A DNA stretch of 64,000 nt from Cheilinus undulatus (GCF_018320785.1 NC_054869.1:14394698-14458697), one strand, 5' to 3'. Counted from the stretch's first letter, positions 22,801-35,773 are shown. A program made the numbers and translations. The notes: a model not told the origin generated them from the sequence alone.

Positions 22801-25800
22801 GTAATGACTCAACTCAGCAGCACCTTCAGTCCAAAACATTTTGGCCACTGCAGTATCATCCATCATACACCAACAGGAGTTGTTGAATCAGCAATAGAGA
22901 GCTTAGAACAAATCATTAAAACTCTCAGCCCAAACATTTCCTCTTAAATTGCCATCATTACCATCTTTGACCTTTCACAGGCTACTGCAGGTATCTTTTT
23001 AAGCATTAGTAAGAATACGTTACTATTTCTGACACTGTAGGAAGTTGTGTCAGCTTACAAAATAAGAATGATTTAGGTATTGCCTCATTGCTTGAGTAGG
23101 CTTAATCCTTAATTTAGAGTGACATGGTTCCATATTAGGTTTTAACTAAAGTCTGCGACATTACTAAAGCTTGCTATTATTAGTGATTTGATTGGTTACA
23201 TAATACGTCAAGGACACTACAGCCAAACCACGTCCAACTATCTTTAAGCCTGGTTTTTTCACTTTCTTAGAATATATCATAAACACTGATGAGTATTACG
23301 AATAATTAATCAAAGCATTAAGAGTTGCTTTAAAAAAAAAAAAAAAAAAACATTTTCTTCAAGTGTTTCATATTAACAAGGGAAATGTTAATGAGGTTAG
23401 TGAGTAAGTCTGCTGCCGTGTTAATGCCCGCAGGGTCAAGACGAGTATTGTTGGCTCCCACGCACACCTGCACGTGTCTGTCTGACCACGTCTTGTTAAC
23501 CTCTGCCAAACCTGAACTCTGTGTCAGACATGTCAGCACACATGTATACACGTATACATGTATACACACACTGTGTATAACCTTCTAACCTAGATTTGTG
23601 TTACATATGTTACAGGATGGTTATCATAGCTAGTCTCTAAGTAGTGTTTGGCACAAAAAAAAGAGTTTTGTTTCTTGAGTTTTTCTGAGTTTTCCCTCAC
23701 CTGAAGGAGGGAAACTTCACCTGGATGTACGAGTGCAGCACCTCACAGGAGGCGTGCCCGTCTGTCGGCTCTACTCGGGTCACAGCTGGTGATTTGAGGG
23801 GAGACTGGGGTGTTTTGAGACTTGGAGCTCTGCGGCCGTGAATGAGCGGAGCTGCCAGTCTCCGCTGTTTGAAGTTTTGACAGCTTTGTCAGCAAACAAT
23901 CGAGACACATTAGTCTGAGCTCTGTTTGATGTTGGGAAAAGAAATGTCAAAAGAAATCTACTTTAGAGTATGTTACACATCCAAAACTTCTATTTGGGAA
24001 GATGGAATCTTATTGAATTCTTATTGTATTCAGTGTGTCAAAACTGGTTAAGCTGAAGAAAATAAAAACATGAATAATAGCCTGCTGTTTAGAATATTTG
24101 CATATATTTTTATGCCAAATAATAAACTGGAGCATTCTCATTTTCTGCTCCGATACAGTAGTTTCGCCCACATTATGAAGAGATTGAACTGAGTGGATCC
24201 ACCCATCCTTAATCTGCAGGATGAGTTTAACTCGCTCTGCTGTACTTCCTCTCTCCTGCTCGCTGTGCCTTCTTTATTCAAGGGAAATTAAATTAAGATA
24301 TTCACTCTACGATAATCAAATGTTTCATTTGAAGGGTCACTCTGTAGAGGATAATGGCCCTTGTAAAGAAGCGGATGGAAATAGACTGTGACATATTGAG
24401 AGTGACAGCCTAGTCATGCTTTATGAATAAAAAAAATCTGAAGATTTTAAAGGCTTGGTTGATTTCAGTGGTGTACCTGCTGAATTATTTTTGGCCTCCA
24501 CTTGGCCGTGATGAGCGCGGTATTCCCGCTCAGACAAGAGGAACAGAGGGAATCCCATGTCTCCCCACCTCCTCCGTTAAGTATGTTCACTTATTAGCGT
24601 CTGTCCTCTCTCCATGTGGCATGACACAGATAGCATTTTTCATAGCCCGTGACATTAATTGATGTGATTTGCAAAGGGGAGAGCATTAAGTCGTGGGTGG
24701 GAGACTCCTAATGATCATTTTCCACTTCCAGTCATGTAGTCATTGACTCAATTTTATGGCAAATTTGTCGTCTTTTTTCTTTCATCTCTGACCATCGTTT
24801 GAGTGGTAAAGTGGGTGAACAATGAGAGGTGGAGCAGGGCTGTTGTGAGGGATTGTGGGAGTCTGCTGTACGTCCCGTGTTAGGGTTATGAATGTGGGTC
24901 AGTGAACCGATGGAGACAGCTGGTTTGCTACACAAGGAAGCTTCAGGGGGGCTTTGCTTTTGGCACCAGGCACAGGGGCGTGATCGTGGGGGAATCCCCT
25001 TCGCTCTGGCTCAGGAAGGCTGTCCCTGACGGAAGGCTGCCCCAGTGCCAGGGTGAGGAGGAGGGGGCAGGCGGGGGCACACAGGCCCTCGTGATACTTG
25101 TTAGCCGCTTGGCAAGCTCTCAATATGTCCTGCTACTGTTTGGTGCCGCCGAGTCAGTTTGTCAAGGGAAACAGTGTTACAAAGCTGGGGAGAGGAACGA
25201 TGAGGCCTTGAGCAAGGATAACCAGGGTTGTTTCAGCCAACAAGGTAGTTTAGACATAAATTTCACTCACATCCAGTTCTCTGGAACCTTAAAAGTACTG
25301 ATCAAAAACTACATATAGCCAGATGGGTTCAAAAATAGAACAATAAAGCAGAAAATAAAATAAATGATCAGTATCTAATTCTTTTCTAGAGTAAATATCA
25401 AGCAGGGGAATGTACGTGACTCTTGTTGTGTGAATGAACGGATCACAGTGGAGTTAGCTGCTGGATGCTGCACGTTGCTCATCTTGCCTCCGAGAGCCCC
25501 TACTGCCAGCTCAGCACACTCCACAGTAATTGAAGCCATTTGCAATGTTGCAGTGTGGTAATGGGCAGATCCATGTCTACCACCCACCCACAGCCTCTAC
25601 CATTAATCAGAGCTGCGTGGAGTCAAGAGAGCCAGGATTTGGTTGCTACAGCAGGCCTGAGCTTCAGCCAGGAGTCGGCTGCCTTAGAGGAACACTTTGA
25701 CGTGTTAAATTTTGGCTGGTTCAAGGTTTTTTTAGTTGTTGTTGTTCTTATCTTAAAGACTGCTTGTGAGATTGGAGGTAAAAGTTTGTCAAATTTTTTA

Positions 25801-27284
25801 AACTCCCCTCGGCTATGAATAGTTCCAGAGCAATATTTTAATCCACCGTTGAAATTAATAATCAAAGTAGCAAAAAAATAAATAAATCTGTTGATCTACA
25901 GGAAAAAAAAGGCATATCCTGAGTTCCAGCTCCTCACATCCTTTAATTTTGAATTGTCAGAGACAGGGAAGATGAAATGCAGTGGTCCCTCCTCGTACCT
26001 TGGAAATTTGTTATTATGAACAGACATTTCCACAGTTTTCTTCCAATTAATGAACTGAATGGTTAATTTATCTTCACAACAGTGTTCACAGATTAATTAA
26101 GAATGATAAGAGAACATGAATTTTAAGGCTTGACTTATTTATTAGAAAACAAAAAAATATCAGCAACCGTGATCATTATTGATCATAGATATATTTATTT
26201 GGTGTCAGTGGGAATTAAAGGACTAAAGAATCCTAGAATTTAACCTTTTTGCTTCAATACTTTTATTAATGCACAGATTATTTAGTGTTGCTGTGGTAGT
26301 GCGAAAGGACACAACTCTCGAAATCACATAGCACTCTAGCTATTTATCAATGCATAGTTATTTTGCTAATTACTGTAAACTCTAGAATATAAGCCACCAC
26401 GGTACATAAACAGCTGTCAGTTTTTGGGCGATCTCTCAAGCTGAAACAAGGATTAAATTGTTCTCCTGTGGGCGCTAACTATTTTGTTCACCATTTTCCG
26501 TGCAGCTGTGTCACTCTTGGAGTACCATCTCTGTTTTTACCTTGTAGAAGTTTGCACATCTAATAGCTTTAGTGTGGTAGTCAACCTCTTAGCTTGCAGT
26601 TATTGTTGTGACTCAGACTTACAGCCCATTAGTTGCTCTTCACTCCTCCACCTGTCACATGGTGTCCTCACTGAGAGGTATTTTCAGTCAAATAAGCACT
26701 CCACATGTTTCAATTACTTCAGGGTATACTGACTGTAAAAAGTAAGGGTATGATCTAACCAGGAAGAAAAGCGGTTAAAAAGTGGCATCACACTTCTGCT
26801 GTTTGGTCTGTGTTGTTCTGTATTCCAGCACGTTCTGAGCAGTGAAGCAGCAGCTTGCAATACACAGTGAACAGGTTGAATTTTCAATCACATTAGGTCT
26901 GACAATGGCAGCTGCACGCACCTGCAGTAATGTTTATGTGTCTCATCACTTTATACTGATATACTAGTCGCCCTGGTGTATAAGCCATAACCAACCTTTT
27001 AGATGGAAAAATTAGATATTAAAAGTGAAGTGAAAGTCAGCATGTTTCACCCTGACTCTAAAGAGCAGCCAGGTAACAAGGGAAACACAACGGTTTGTGT
27101 CAGTGTTATTAATGTGAAGTGTTAATTAATCACCTGATTTTTTTTTTTCCCTTTCAACACACTTTGGTGGAGTCTCTGCATCATCTCCCCCCTGCAGCCA
27201 CAGTGATGTGAAATAAGTCCACCAAAGCTCCCTAATGTCTCATACAAATTTAAACGCAAACAGCTCAATGGACATGTCAAAAGT

Positions 27285-27590
27285 AATCAGCACCTTATGT
27301 TTTTAAACATTAACCATTTTACTGTTCCCTTCTAATCCATAACAAGTTCATTTTTCCATGGTTGAGTTAATGCCACAGTCCTCCATCTACCTATAAAAGC
27401 AGGTCTGTATCCAGACAGGAAGTCAGTTACCTTGAGTCAAAGTCAGTAGAAAATCCAAAACGACCCAAAACCTATTAAAGCAAAATAGTGGAATTTTAAT
27501 ATGTGATCAAAGGGTGTGATTAATCACGATTAACTACAAAAATTCTGAAATTCAATCGCAATGAAGATTTTTAATCTTTTGACAGCCCTA
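27285..27590 (-). mobile_element. GGGCTGTCAA-family MITE, inverted copy
   Basis: It ends ATCTTTTGACAGCCCTA at 27574-27590, the inverted terminus of the family seen at 4555. Internal text (CTAATCCATAACAAGTTC near 27330) is the reverse complement of AACTTGTTATGGATTAA at about 31418-31434. The left boundary is approximate. Confidence 0.55.
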
Positions 27591-28696
27591 GTTTTAAGGG
27601 GTGAAATGCTTATTTTAAGTCCATGATGATTCAAAGAAGCAGGCTGTGGCTCTAAACAAAGCCAGAGAAGCAGCTATAAACACTGTAGCTCTGTACACTT
27701 ACCGACACTGTTGCTAAAGCTAAGTTATATTAAAGAAAACATGCTATTTCCAACAAGTTCTTCATCATTAAGTCTATAGTTGTTATTTTGCTTAAGTGCT
27801 TTTACCATGAACTCTCAAATCAGAAAACGTGGTGTTGTCAGTAGCAGTTTAACACACCACAGCAGGAGAGAAATGAAACTTAAAACCACAGTTGCAGCTC
27901 AAAGAAGTGAACACAGAGAGTCTTCATTTTGCTGAGATCTTATGCTCAGACATGAGTGGAGTGTGCCATCACAGGCTTGTTTTAAGGGGGAGAATGGAGG
28001 GTTGTAACTCCAGTAGGCATTTTGATGCTTTCTCTTTTACAGCTTTGTAATATCGGTATAATACCTTCATCACAAAGCGGGCCAAAAAAAAAATACCATG
28101 AAATAAATTCTAGGCCTTATTGCCCAGCCCGAAGTGACAGTAATGTGTTGTTGCAAACACTGCTAATAATAATATATAGTGTATCATAGACAGCAGGCTG
28201 TATGCAGCCTGTTGACTGTGTATGACAATGGACAGTGCATCTCCATTTCCTTCTGCTGTACCAAATTGAAGTCAAAATACCCCTGTGATGGGCAATGGCA
28301 TACTGAGCTGATAATGTAATCTGGAGTAAAGACAGGAGCTGTGGAACCAAAAGTCTTTCTGATTACCACAGCAAACATTTAACTTACTGATAAAAACGTC
28401 CAAGATCCACAGCCAAACAGATTAATGTGTCAGCTTGAAGCAGACAAACAAATACTATTATGGACAGTTTTATTAGTTTTTCATATTTTCTCCCAGATGT
28501 TTATCTCTGTCCTGCTATCCACTTACAAATCCTGCAAGAAGCTGGATTTGTCAACAGAGCTGTTGAACATTGCATTATATCCACTAGCATATTTTAATCA
28601 AAAAGCAAAATAGACTAAAACTTCTCAAAAAAATAAACTCTTAGATGTGCTTTTTAATTTTACAGCTTGACCCATATCTCATCTTTTCATATAGAC

Positions 28697-29281
28697 CAAT
28701 GGTTCTCTGGTCAGGCATCAGGACCCACCACCTCCTCCTTCAGAGAATTCACAACCCAATTTAAAAAAAAAATCTTCATTTATATCATGAATGTTAGTTA
28801 ATCAGTATTCTTGGCTACCATAACACTATAAAGACAAAAGAACGCTCCAAGAAATGTTAATATTTGGACCCTAAACAGAAAAACTTATTGCACAAAGAGA
28901 CTGGACAAAACAAACACGTGAGAAAAGCACATCATTACTGAAGGATTTACACGCATACTTCTTATCTTACTCCATTTTCCAGAGATAGCATGGAAGTTTC
29001 GTAATTTCTCTCAGAATTTCCTTGTTATCTATGGTAAACCAGCTCTATTTCCCAACAAAAGGGAGATAAATAGGTAGAAATCTTAAGAAAAATACTTACT
29101 TTAACTCATAATCAATGGAAAACCTAAAAAAAGCGCATGTATGAAATTACTGTATGTCCACTTAGGGCTTCTGTAGATGGAGTTTTTGTCACATTTTTTT
29201 TTCCAGACACACATTGGCAACCCACAAGAAAGATCTTTGCGACCCACTTTTGGGTCCCGACCCACCAGTTGAGAACCACTG
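28697..29281. mobile_element. hAT-type MITE
   Basis: The left end CAATGGTTCTCTGGTCA and the right end (reverse complement CAGTGGTTCTCAACTGGTGG) match the common hAT terminus CAGTGGTTCTCAA. The flanks ATATAGAC (28689-28696) and ATATAGAG (29282-29289) agree at 7 of 8 positions, an 8-bp hAT-type duplication. The interior contains a short piece of a Tc1 element at about 28810-28848. Confidence 0.75.
28797..28850 (+). repeat. Tc1 5' fragment inside the hAT MITE
   Basis: AAGACAAAAGAACGCTCCAA matches AAGACAAAAGAACACTCCAA at 34390-34409, the start of the transposase region in the Tc1 copy there. About 50 bp is preserved, with no Tc1 ends. Confidence 0.65.
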
Positions 29282-30865
29282 ATATAGAGGAAGCAGGGTT
29301 TATGACTGAAACTACTACCAGTCAACAGGGGGTGCACTTAATATTTCAGCTTCACTTCAAGGCTGCTGTTTCTACATCCATCATCTTATACAGTCTATGA
29401 TGCAGTCAAAACACTGTGACACCCTTCCTCAGCCCGTATCCCTTCACAGCAGTCATCCTCATGCTTGAGCACTCTAAGTAAGACCTGTCTCTGGTCAAAG
29501 GGAGTGACCTCTCACAACCACAAAGCACTTCCCCTTCATGATAATAGGATTGCCTTGTTACGACTATGAATTTGTTGTGATAAAGCTCAGTGCAGCTCGA
29601 CTCCTCTCCATCTCCTGAATAGCATCACTTGCTTCGGAGTATTTTTGAGAGACTATAAGAGGTTTAACAGGGACACCGCCCACACCACTAAATGTAGCAG
29701 CTCTGTGTCACCTCACAGCAGTCCTGATCTTCCTGCCATACCCAGACGGAGCAGCAAGGTGGAAACAAAAGGGGAGGCAGGAAGACTTTAACATCGCCCT
29801 CAGGTCCCACACTATCTGTCCTTTCCATGAGCAGGCAGATGGGAGAGGTGGAAACACGTCTCCGCACTACAAACACACACCAGCCTATTTTAAGGTCACT
29901 TGTAAGTCTAGGCATTTGCAGGGGAGCAGCCAGCATGATAGCACCAGATATTGTGAATCTGCCTCCTTTTTGGATAGCGCCCAATGATTGCACAGCTTTA
30001 GACAGGATTATATGTGTAAAGCCTTACAAGCAGCGTCTGGTTTTGAGTCGCGAAGATCGTTACAATAAAATGATCTTGAGTGTGACAGTCTCCATTAGAG
30101 GAAATGTTGCGTTACACTGCTGTGAGGCCTTATGAAAGGTAAAGCTAAACTTTTACCATTAATATATGAAATCTGTCATGAACTCTATCCCTACATACAC
30201 TGTAAAGATTGTCACCCAGCTGCCTCACCCCCCAGCTTTTAGGGGAGTTTGAGGATCTGCAGAGGCGGTGCATTATCTCCCACTGAAGCACAGGCCAAAG
30301 GGGCCACAGGGGCCGCGGGGCAGCGCCCTACAATACGGACAGGTCACTTGACTCCATTGCCCTCACTTGATTATCAGAGCCCTTTCTGCAGGCAGTCCTG
30401 ATTCACACAGAGGACCTGGCAACATTCAGGTACTCATCTGCTCATCGTCCAGTTATTATTCATTGTTTTCCCCAGCTGAGCTCAGAACCTGACCTGACCT
30501 CATGGCACAGCCGGAAACACTGATGTGCCAGACTCATAAGCTAAACATGTAGGGAGGATGAGGAGGAGTGCATGAGACAGAGAGTATTGAGTAATAATTT
30601 GGTGATGCTAGAATTTTATGTAAAAAATTTTATTTTGTAGGGATCCTGGTTAAGCCTGGCAGCACTCCAGGTACAGAGGTGACAGTCCTGACTAGTTTCA
30701 ATCTGGCATTTACTGCAACTTCCTCCACTCTGTTCTCCTAACATTTCCCGTCTCTCTTCACTGCCCTTTGCTTGAAAAAAGTCCAAAATGCACAGAAAAA
30801 TTAGCAATATATTCTGGAAGGGGGAAAAAGCCTTAAAATGGTCAAATTAAGAATAACTCTTAATT

Positions 30866-31695
30866 AGAGCTGCCAAAGGATTAAAAATTTTAATTGCAAT
30901 TAATCTCAAAATTTCTGTAGTTAATCATGATTAATCACACCCTTTCTAATGTATTTTAGAATTCCACTATTTTGCATATTAACCTCTTAAAGCCTGTTGT
31001 ATCCTATTTGATACATAGTTTTATGATACCACTATCTAATCAATATGATCATAAATTACTAAAAAAAATAAAAAAAAACCTTCTGTATACAATCTGAAAA
31101 ATAATAAATTTGCCCTCAAGTGAAGTGGATTATCAGTTACCAGAAACACCTCATGTATCAAATGAGATACAAAAATATTTATGTTAACTTTTATTGAAAT
31201 TTGGATTTATTTTATTTATTTATTTATTTATTTGGAAAACTATTTCCTGGCTATAATATGTTTTTTCAGGCTTTAAGGCGTTTAACTGTTTTAGTGCCAT
31301 TTTGTTTCTTTTTTTTTTTGTCTTAAACTAAGGATTATTGACTTTCTGTTTTGATATAGAGCTGCTTTCAGAGGACGGTCGAAAATTGAAACATGAACTT
31401 AACCATTGACAAAGGAACTTGTTATGGATTAAAAATTCAATAAGAGATCAATAAAATACTGTAGATGATTTCTGACTTGTCCACTGAAGGGTCTTTGAGT
31501 TTTTAAAGTAAAATGAGACATTTAGGAACAGTGGAGGACTTATTTTACACAACTGTGGCCACATGGAGATTCATATTAACCAAAGTGTGTTGAAAGGGAC
31601 AAGGAAGCATTTGATTAGTTGCCATTTAATATAAATTAGTACACTCATTTTTGACTCAATTAATCATGATTAACGTAGTTAATCTTGACATCCCT
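30866..31695 (+). mobile_element. GGGCTGTCAA-family element interrupted by a TTAA MITE
   Basis: Left AGAGCTGCCAAAGGATTAAA and right CTTGACATCCCTA termini are diverged versions of the 4555 family ends. Inward-facing TTAATCATGATTAA motifs follow each end. The interior includes AACTTGTTATGGATTAA and TGACTTGT words shared with 4690-4800. The continuity is broken at 30983-31281. Confidence 0.6.
30983..31281. mobile_element. TTAA-flanked MITE (piggyBac-like)
   Basis: The element is about 299 bp. CCTCTTAAAGCCTG at the left pairs with CAGGCTTTAAGGCG at the right. It is flanked by TTAA on both sides (30979-30982 and 31282-31285), the piggyBac target site. It lies inside a GGGCTGTCAA-family element, so it is the younger insertion. 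There is no coding capacity. Confidence 0.7.
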
Positions 31696-32159
31696 ACTTT
31701 TAATACGGCACTTTCCAAAAGCAAACTCTCAAATCCTTTACTGTTCAAACAAGGCCAGATAAGTGTATGATGAAAGTGAATGATACATCCTTGTATCCAC
31801 AAAAGCTGGAGCAGTGTAAAATGCACATACAAACATAATGTTACGATTGTAAAGCACTGATACTACCTACATTAATTATGTTATACAGTATAAGCTAAGA
31901 TTTGTGCTTCACTTTTTCTACATACATTTGCATGTAAATAAGCCTCATTTACATGACAAATCCAGATAATTGCCTTTTTTAGATATAGATAGATATAAAA
32001 ACAAAAGAAAGGGATATAATTTTTTTTGTCCTACCTGCTGTTGGATTTTTTACTCTTTAACAACTCAGGCCCTTTTCTTTTGCTTCCTTCATCTTAAAAT
32101 AAGATGTTTATATTGACTTGTCAGATGAAAAAGGCTTAAAATACGTATACTTTGACTTT

Positions 32160-32390
32160 TTTGTACTAAATGTTAAACAAATTTACTTGTTTGGATTTCA
32201 CTTTTCAATGTTTTTTTCCATGTTTCACATTCAAGAGTGCCTACATTTGTTAAAAATGTGACATTAAACATTTTCGACATTTGATGTGATGTGTTTAAGC
32301 TTCTTTCAATCAAATATGGGTCTTCAGCATTTTGCAGTCATTATATAATGGCTTTATTCACATTTTATACAGTGTCCCAACTTTTCAGAA
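32160..32390 (+). repeat. Transposon 3' end (GTCCCAACTTTT family)
   Basis: The stretch ending CACATTTTATACAGTGTCCC then AACTTTTCAGAAA resembles the 3' end of a common fish DNA transposon that terminates in a GTCCCAACTTTTTTGGAA-like word. The left part is unresolved. Confidence 0.4.
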
Positions 32391-32519
32391 ATGTGGTTTT
32401 AGATAAATAAGACCCCATACAACAGAAAAAAAGATTTATAAAGATCAAAACTTTGTAAAAAAAAAAAAAAAAAAGTTTAACAAAGCCAAAAGTTAAGAAT
32501 TTAGTTAAAAGAAAACACT

Positions 32520-33545
32520 GAGATGGTCCGTCTGAGATCTCCAGACTGGGCATCCATCATCTCTGAGATCTGGACTGAAAAGGCTCGGTCACATTTTGTG
32601 ACCTGTTAAGATTTAAGTGCTGCCTGTAGGGCCCTGTTGGAGGGTCTCAGGCAATTCAGGCTCATAAGGCATAAGTAGCTCACAGATGTCAGCTCTCTGG
32701 ATTGTTGATGTGGATGACCTGCAGATGAGGACCCCTCACAGAATCCAGCTACTAGACTTTATTAGCCTCATCTGTACTGTAACTTTATTTTAAATGGTAA
32801 TATGAATCCAAGAACTACTCAACTCAAATTACAATAATTACTTCCCTTTTTCAATTACCATTATTGATGCTGATGCTAGTGTTACAGTGATCCGTCTACA
32901 CGGTTGTTCCTGTTAATACTAAACACACTGTTACTGTTGTCATGGACATTGGCAGCCTGCTGCTGTGGACCCACAACCTAAAACATCTTCATCTACCAAC
33001 ATCAGCCTTCCATCTATTATCGTTATCAGAAAAGGTGAATCTAGGAGCAGCTTAACTTCAATTGCTGTAATTACCACTAACGCCTTTTCACCCATAGCTG
33101 CTAATGATGATATTATGCCATATTTGTTCTTCACAGTTTGGCACTATTATATCTGATATTATAGCCAAGAAAATTAGTTAAAGATTGATTTATGAACAGA
33201 AGAGCCTTCAACTTACCTTTTTTACTGCTGTTGCTTTGCTTGTTTTTTGTTTTTGCATCCCTTTGCATCTCCCTCTTCACCCTTTCTGCATCTCCCTCCT
33301 CTCTTTCTGCATCTCCCTCTATCTGTTCGACATAAGTTGGGTCCTGCTCAAGGTTTTTTGCCTGTTAAAGGTTTTCCTCTGCCACTCTAACTTTGCTAAT
33401 GCTGCTTAGTGCTGAGCTCATGATGGATGAATGTTGGGTCTTTTTAAATAATATAATAACACAGTCTAAACTTGCTCTCTTTGTAAAGTGTCTTAAGATA
33501 ACAATTATGAATTAAGGCTATACAAATCAAGTTTTATTGATTAAC
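32520..33545 (+). repeat. LINE/SINE 3' region with AATCAAGTTTTATTGATT tail
   Basis: Text such as AAGTTGGGTCCTGCTCAAGG (33333-33352), GTTAAAGGTTTTCCTC and TTTGTAAAGTGTCTTAAGAT is a recognisable version of the conserved 3' region of a widespread fish retrotransposon that ends in a GGCGCTATATAAAT-like tail. The upstream half is diverged. CT-rich GCATCTCCCTC repeats lie at about 33260-33320. Confidence 0.6.
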
Positions 33546-33619
33546 CAAAGATTGACAGATGCGAGCTGGAACCAGGCCTTTTAAGGCTTTTAAAAGAAGC
33601 ATAAAATCTTGTAGCTAGT

Positions 33620-33830
33620 AAAGGGGAGCAGTATCAGTGGTGTTTTTTAAAGAATCATATTTGGGCTTCTTTGCCTTTTTACTAGAGAGATAGGACAGGG
33701 GATAGAACCGGAAACAGGGAGGAGAGAGTGGAGAACAACATGCAGTGAAAGAGCCACAGGCTAGCACCAAACCTGGGTTACCGATGTAAAAGGGGCGTGA
33801 CCAAACCACTAGGCCATCTGCACCCCTTGA
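33620..33830 (-). mobile_element. tRNA-derived SINE, minus strand
   Basis: Reverse-complemented, it starts GGGGTGCAGATGGCCTAGTG with the A box TGGCCTAGTGG at 33806-33816, then a degenerate B box. The body contains TCTCCTCCCTGTTTCCGG and CTATCCCCTGTCCTATCTC. It is the same family as 5970-6146. An open frame across it is incidental. Confidence 0.75.
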
Positions 33831-33969
33831 TTAGGGTCTTTGTTGTAATTTTAAACCTGCCCAATTTGGTTCTAAATGCTGGGAGCAATTGGAAAACTAA
33901 AACCTAAGCAAGTCTGTTGTTTCTTGTCCAGAAAAACATCTTATTGAGGCACCAGTTGACTGGTGGTCA

Positions 33970-34945
33970 CAGTGTCTATAAAAAGTATTCACCCCCCCTT
34001 GATGTTTTAGCCTTTTATTGATTTTATAAATCCTCATGTCAATATAACTTATATAAGTCAATGTGACAATATAACCTTTTTGACAGAAAGCAAACAAATA
34101 AAAAAATCTTTAATTTCAAAGTGAAAACAGGGTAATGTTATTTAAACAAAATATATATTACGCTGAATAAGTGAGTACTCACATACTCACATAAATACTC
34201 ACTTCCTTTAAAGTGACTGACCAAATTCAACAGAGGCCCAGCCAGTTGGTGCTAGTAGTCTCACAATTAGTGAAATAGGGATCATCTGAGTGCAGTGAGT
34301 TTGTCTCAAGTAACTGTAGTATAAAGACACCTGTGTCAGCAAGGTCCAGTCACTGGTCAATCTGTATTCCTGGCTACCATTACACCATGAAGACAAAAGA
34401 ACACTCCAAGCAACTCAGTTAAAAGGTGATTGAAAAGTATAAGTTCAGGGATGGATGCAAAAACATTTCTAAGGCAGTGAACATCCCCCAGAGTTCAGTT
34501 AAATCCATCATCAGGAAATGGAAAGAATATGGCATATATGCAAATCTGACTAGATCAGGCCACCCTAACAAACTGAGTGACTGTACAAGAAGGAGACTAG
34601 TGAGAGACGCCACCATGACACCTATGACTACTCTAATAGAGTTACAATCTCCAGCGGCTGAGATGGGAGAGACTCTGCATACAACAACTATAGGCCGGGT
34701 TCTTCACCAGTCAAAGCTTTATTGGAGAGTGACAAAGAGAAAACTCAGACTAAATCTTGACTAGAGTTTGCCCAAAAAATGTGAGACTCCATGATCAGAT
34801 GGGAGAAAGTTCTTTGGTCTGATGAGACCAAAATGGTGCTTTTTGGACATCAGACAAGACAGTATGTTTGGCGGATAACAAACACTGCCCATCACCACAA
34901 ACACACCACAGCATCCAAGGAGGTGAATACTTTTATGAGTACTTT
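33970..34945 (+). mobile_element. Tc1-like transposon, internally deleted
   Basis: The left terminus is CAGTGTCTATAAAAAGTATT. The right terminus GGTGAATACTTTTATGAGTA is degenerate. From about 34420 the plus strand encodes the paired-like helix-turn-helix N-terminus (SSVKSIIRKWKEYG, LTRSGHPNKLSD), then after a stop and frameshift the start of the catalytic domain (KVLWSDETKMVLFG, where the Asp of DET is the first catalytic residue). The sequence then jumps to the right terminus, so the second Asp and the Glu are lost. It cannot be active. Confidence 0.85.
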
Positions 34946-35060
34946 ACATCCCACGCACAGACAAAATCTTTAAAAGAAATTAAATTACACTTATTTTAAG
35001 CCATATTTATCGAAAAAAAGTAAACAAATTATAAGATATAGAAAAAGCCAAGTAAACCAA

Positions 35061-35773
35061 GGCTGTGTCCGAAACCACACACTCATTCCCTACTCCCTAT
35101 CCACTCTATAGTGAGCAGCATATAGTGGACTATATAGTGGATTCAACTGCAAAACACAAAAATGATTTCGAACACTTCTCCGGCCGCGGGCGATGACGTC
35201 ATCGCTGTCTCACAATTAAAACGTTTAGCAGCAACAACTTGTAAATTTCCTTGACAACGGCTGAGAATCGAAATTAACGGTAGAATTTCAATGAAAACTG
35301 ATGCAAAATGTAACGTATTTTCACAAAAAATAGTTTAAAAGTTGTCTCTGTAGTGACAAAATAATATACATTTTTTGCGTGTATTATCACTTATGTTTGC
35401 ATAAAGAGGATGTCTCATGTCTTGTAATTGTCATAGGGGGTAAAGTTACTCCGTTTTGAATTCTTAATATTTCCTTACAAATTTTGTAAAACCAACAAAC
35501 AAAAAAGCATTTTAAAAAGTTTTTATATATGTTCCTGTGCTCCTCTCATTCATCCGTCATGTTAGAGAGCAGCAACCATGATGCATTATGGTAAATATTG
35601 CTGAGCTAGTGACCATGGGTTGTTCACTACTTTTCACAATGCATTGTGGGATAGAATGAGTGTACTATATAGTGAATAACAATGCTCACTCAGAATTGGG
35701 ACACCACTACAAAATTGCATATTCACTATATAGTGCACTACATAGTGAATAGGGAGTGATTTTGGACACAGCC
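35061..35773. mobile_element. MITE with GGCTGTGTCC termini and an internal CRE
   Basis: Perfect 10-bp inverted ends, GGCTGTGTCC (35061-35070) and GGACACAGCC (35764-35773), are followed by longer imperfect subterminal repeats made of CACTATATAGTG-like words. Direct CAA flanks on both sides (35058-35060, 35774-35776) may be a 3-bp target-site duplication. A palindrome CGATGACGTCATCG at 35191-35204 contains a full consensus CRE. There is no coding capacity. Confidence 0.75.

Noticed and set aside
24902..25318. 138-codon open frame as a gene
   Set aside because: It starts at a non-ATG codon, has no recognisable domain, overlaps open frames on the other strand and lies inside a pebp4 intron.
33260..33320. 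CRISPR-like spaced repeats
   Set aside because: GCATCTCCCTC repeats are a short imperfect CT-rich tandem in a LINE 3' region; no array structure, and a vertebrate genome.
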